From MR-S7 sp000400995 (GTDB taxonomy: Bacteria; Pseudomonadota; Gammaproteobacteria; Burkholderiales; Burkholderiaceae_C): a stretch of DNA of 64,000 bases. Shown here piece after piece: positions 63,826 through 64,000 of this stretch. The position numbers were made by a program, and so were the translations under genes. Position 1 is the first letter of the stretch, and each line of letters begins with the position of its first letter. A model generated the notes under the pieces. The model did no database searches and had not been told where the DNA came from. It saw only the letters and a program-made list of their open reading frames with translations. Where the stretch lies: NCBI RefSeq assembly GCF_045291395.1, contig NZ_CP152342.1, forward strand, positions 3,348,001 to 3,412,000, given 5' to 3'.

Positions 63826-63880
63826 TGATTTTTGCCCCCAGCGCTTATGCATCAAGCGCAGGCAGCTACATATTCAATAG
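63826..63880. repeat. Comamonadaceae palindromic repeat copy, reverse orientation
   Basis: TTTTTGCCCCCAGCGCTTAT, then GCATCAAGCGCAGGCAGCTA, then CATATTCAATAG. It lies upstream of folE and overlaps the 3' end of the gene that leaves the window. Confidence 0.75.
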
Positions 63881-64000
63881 CGATTGCCCGTCACCCACAG
63901 CGCCGCGCGCATGATGCCGAAGGCGATGCGGTCGAGCACGCGCACGCGCCAGGGACGGCTGGCATAGCGGGCCGCGTCCAGCGGGCCGCCGCCGCTGTCC
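63875..64000 (-). CDS. 3' end of a gene leaving the window, product uncertain
   Basis: The minus strand is open from the window edge to a TGA at 63875-63877, giving ALDRIAF-like residues: DAARYASRPWRVRVLDRIAF then GIMRAALWVTGNRY. The hydrophobic, Arg-rich end resembles the C-terminus of phospholipase-D-type cardiolipin synthases in this family, but 41 residues are too few to be sure. Confidence 0.4.

Overview
The window looks like the chromosome of a Comamonadaceae betaproteobacterium (Acidovorax / Diaphorobacter / Alicycliphilus type). The evidence is high GC, several orphan Bug-type (TctC family) periplasmic receptors, an IPTL-CTERM protein, the core gene order hrcA-nadK-recN-rapZ and lolB-ispE-tRNA-Gln-prs-rplY-pth, and a dispersed palindromic repeat (core AGCTGCTTGCGCTT..CCAG.AAGCGC) that I associate with this family. 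The genus is inferred; no 16S or other marker is present.

Region 1 (1-14.2 kb) is an accessory catabolic region for sugar acids or hydroxyacids. Two LysR regulators control two modules. The leftward module has a Bug receptor, an IlvD/Edd-type dehydratase, a D-2-hydroxyacid dehydrogenase, an FMN-dependent L-hydroxyacid dehydrogenase and a second, broken Bug receptor. The rightward module has an SMP-30 lactonase, a Bug receptor, an FAD-linked hydroxyacid dehydrogenase and a further Bug receptor. The inferred route is lactone hydrolysis, dehydration of the aldonate, then oxidation of hydroxyacids. Five of these genes carry one-base shifts at short homopolymers, so this stretch is either decaying or poorly sequenced. 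An aldo/keto reductase (cut by the window edge), a CheY-like receiver and two gene-end fossils precede it.

Region 2 (14.2-27.7 kb) is a degraded genomic island in the 3' end of a CAU-anticodon tRNA gene, bounded by a 49-bp direct repeat. It holds an IPTL-CTERM gene split by an IS5-family element, a dead tyrosine integrase, a second IS5-family element, a small HTH gene, a MobV-type relaxase cut by an IS3-family element, a zinc-ribbon protein, a lipoprotein, a XRE regulator and a compact two-gene unit: a small ASCH-domain protein translationally coupled to a 719-residue GNAT-PIN-GNAT-PUA-like protein. That pair is the best candidate here for an undescribed system, probably an RNA-targeting toxin, defence or conflict module.

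Region 3 (28.86-37.87 kb) is an apparently complete 9.0-kb filamentous (inovirus) prophage with Zot, pIII, pVI, pVIII, ssDNA-binding protein, rolling-circle initiator and a small serine recombinase. It sits between hrcA and nadK with an 11-bp core repeat covering the nadK start codon. A rightward phage regulator gene now ends 7 bp before nadK, so this housekeeping gene is probably expressed from the prophage.

Region 4 (37.9-64 kb) is mostly core: nadK, recN, rapZ, mutY, a dynamin-like GTPase, mutM, a TPR protein, lolB, ispE, tRNA-Gln, prs, rplY, pth, a ferredoxin, a peptide ABC transporter operon with an amidase (interrupted by a vapBC-type toxin-antitoxin pair), a LysE exporter, two uncharacterised proteins, a DUF429 protein, an EamA transporter, a BLUF photoreceptor coupled to folE, and the 3' end of a further gene. 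All complete genes here appear intact.
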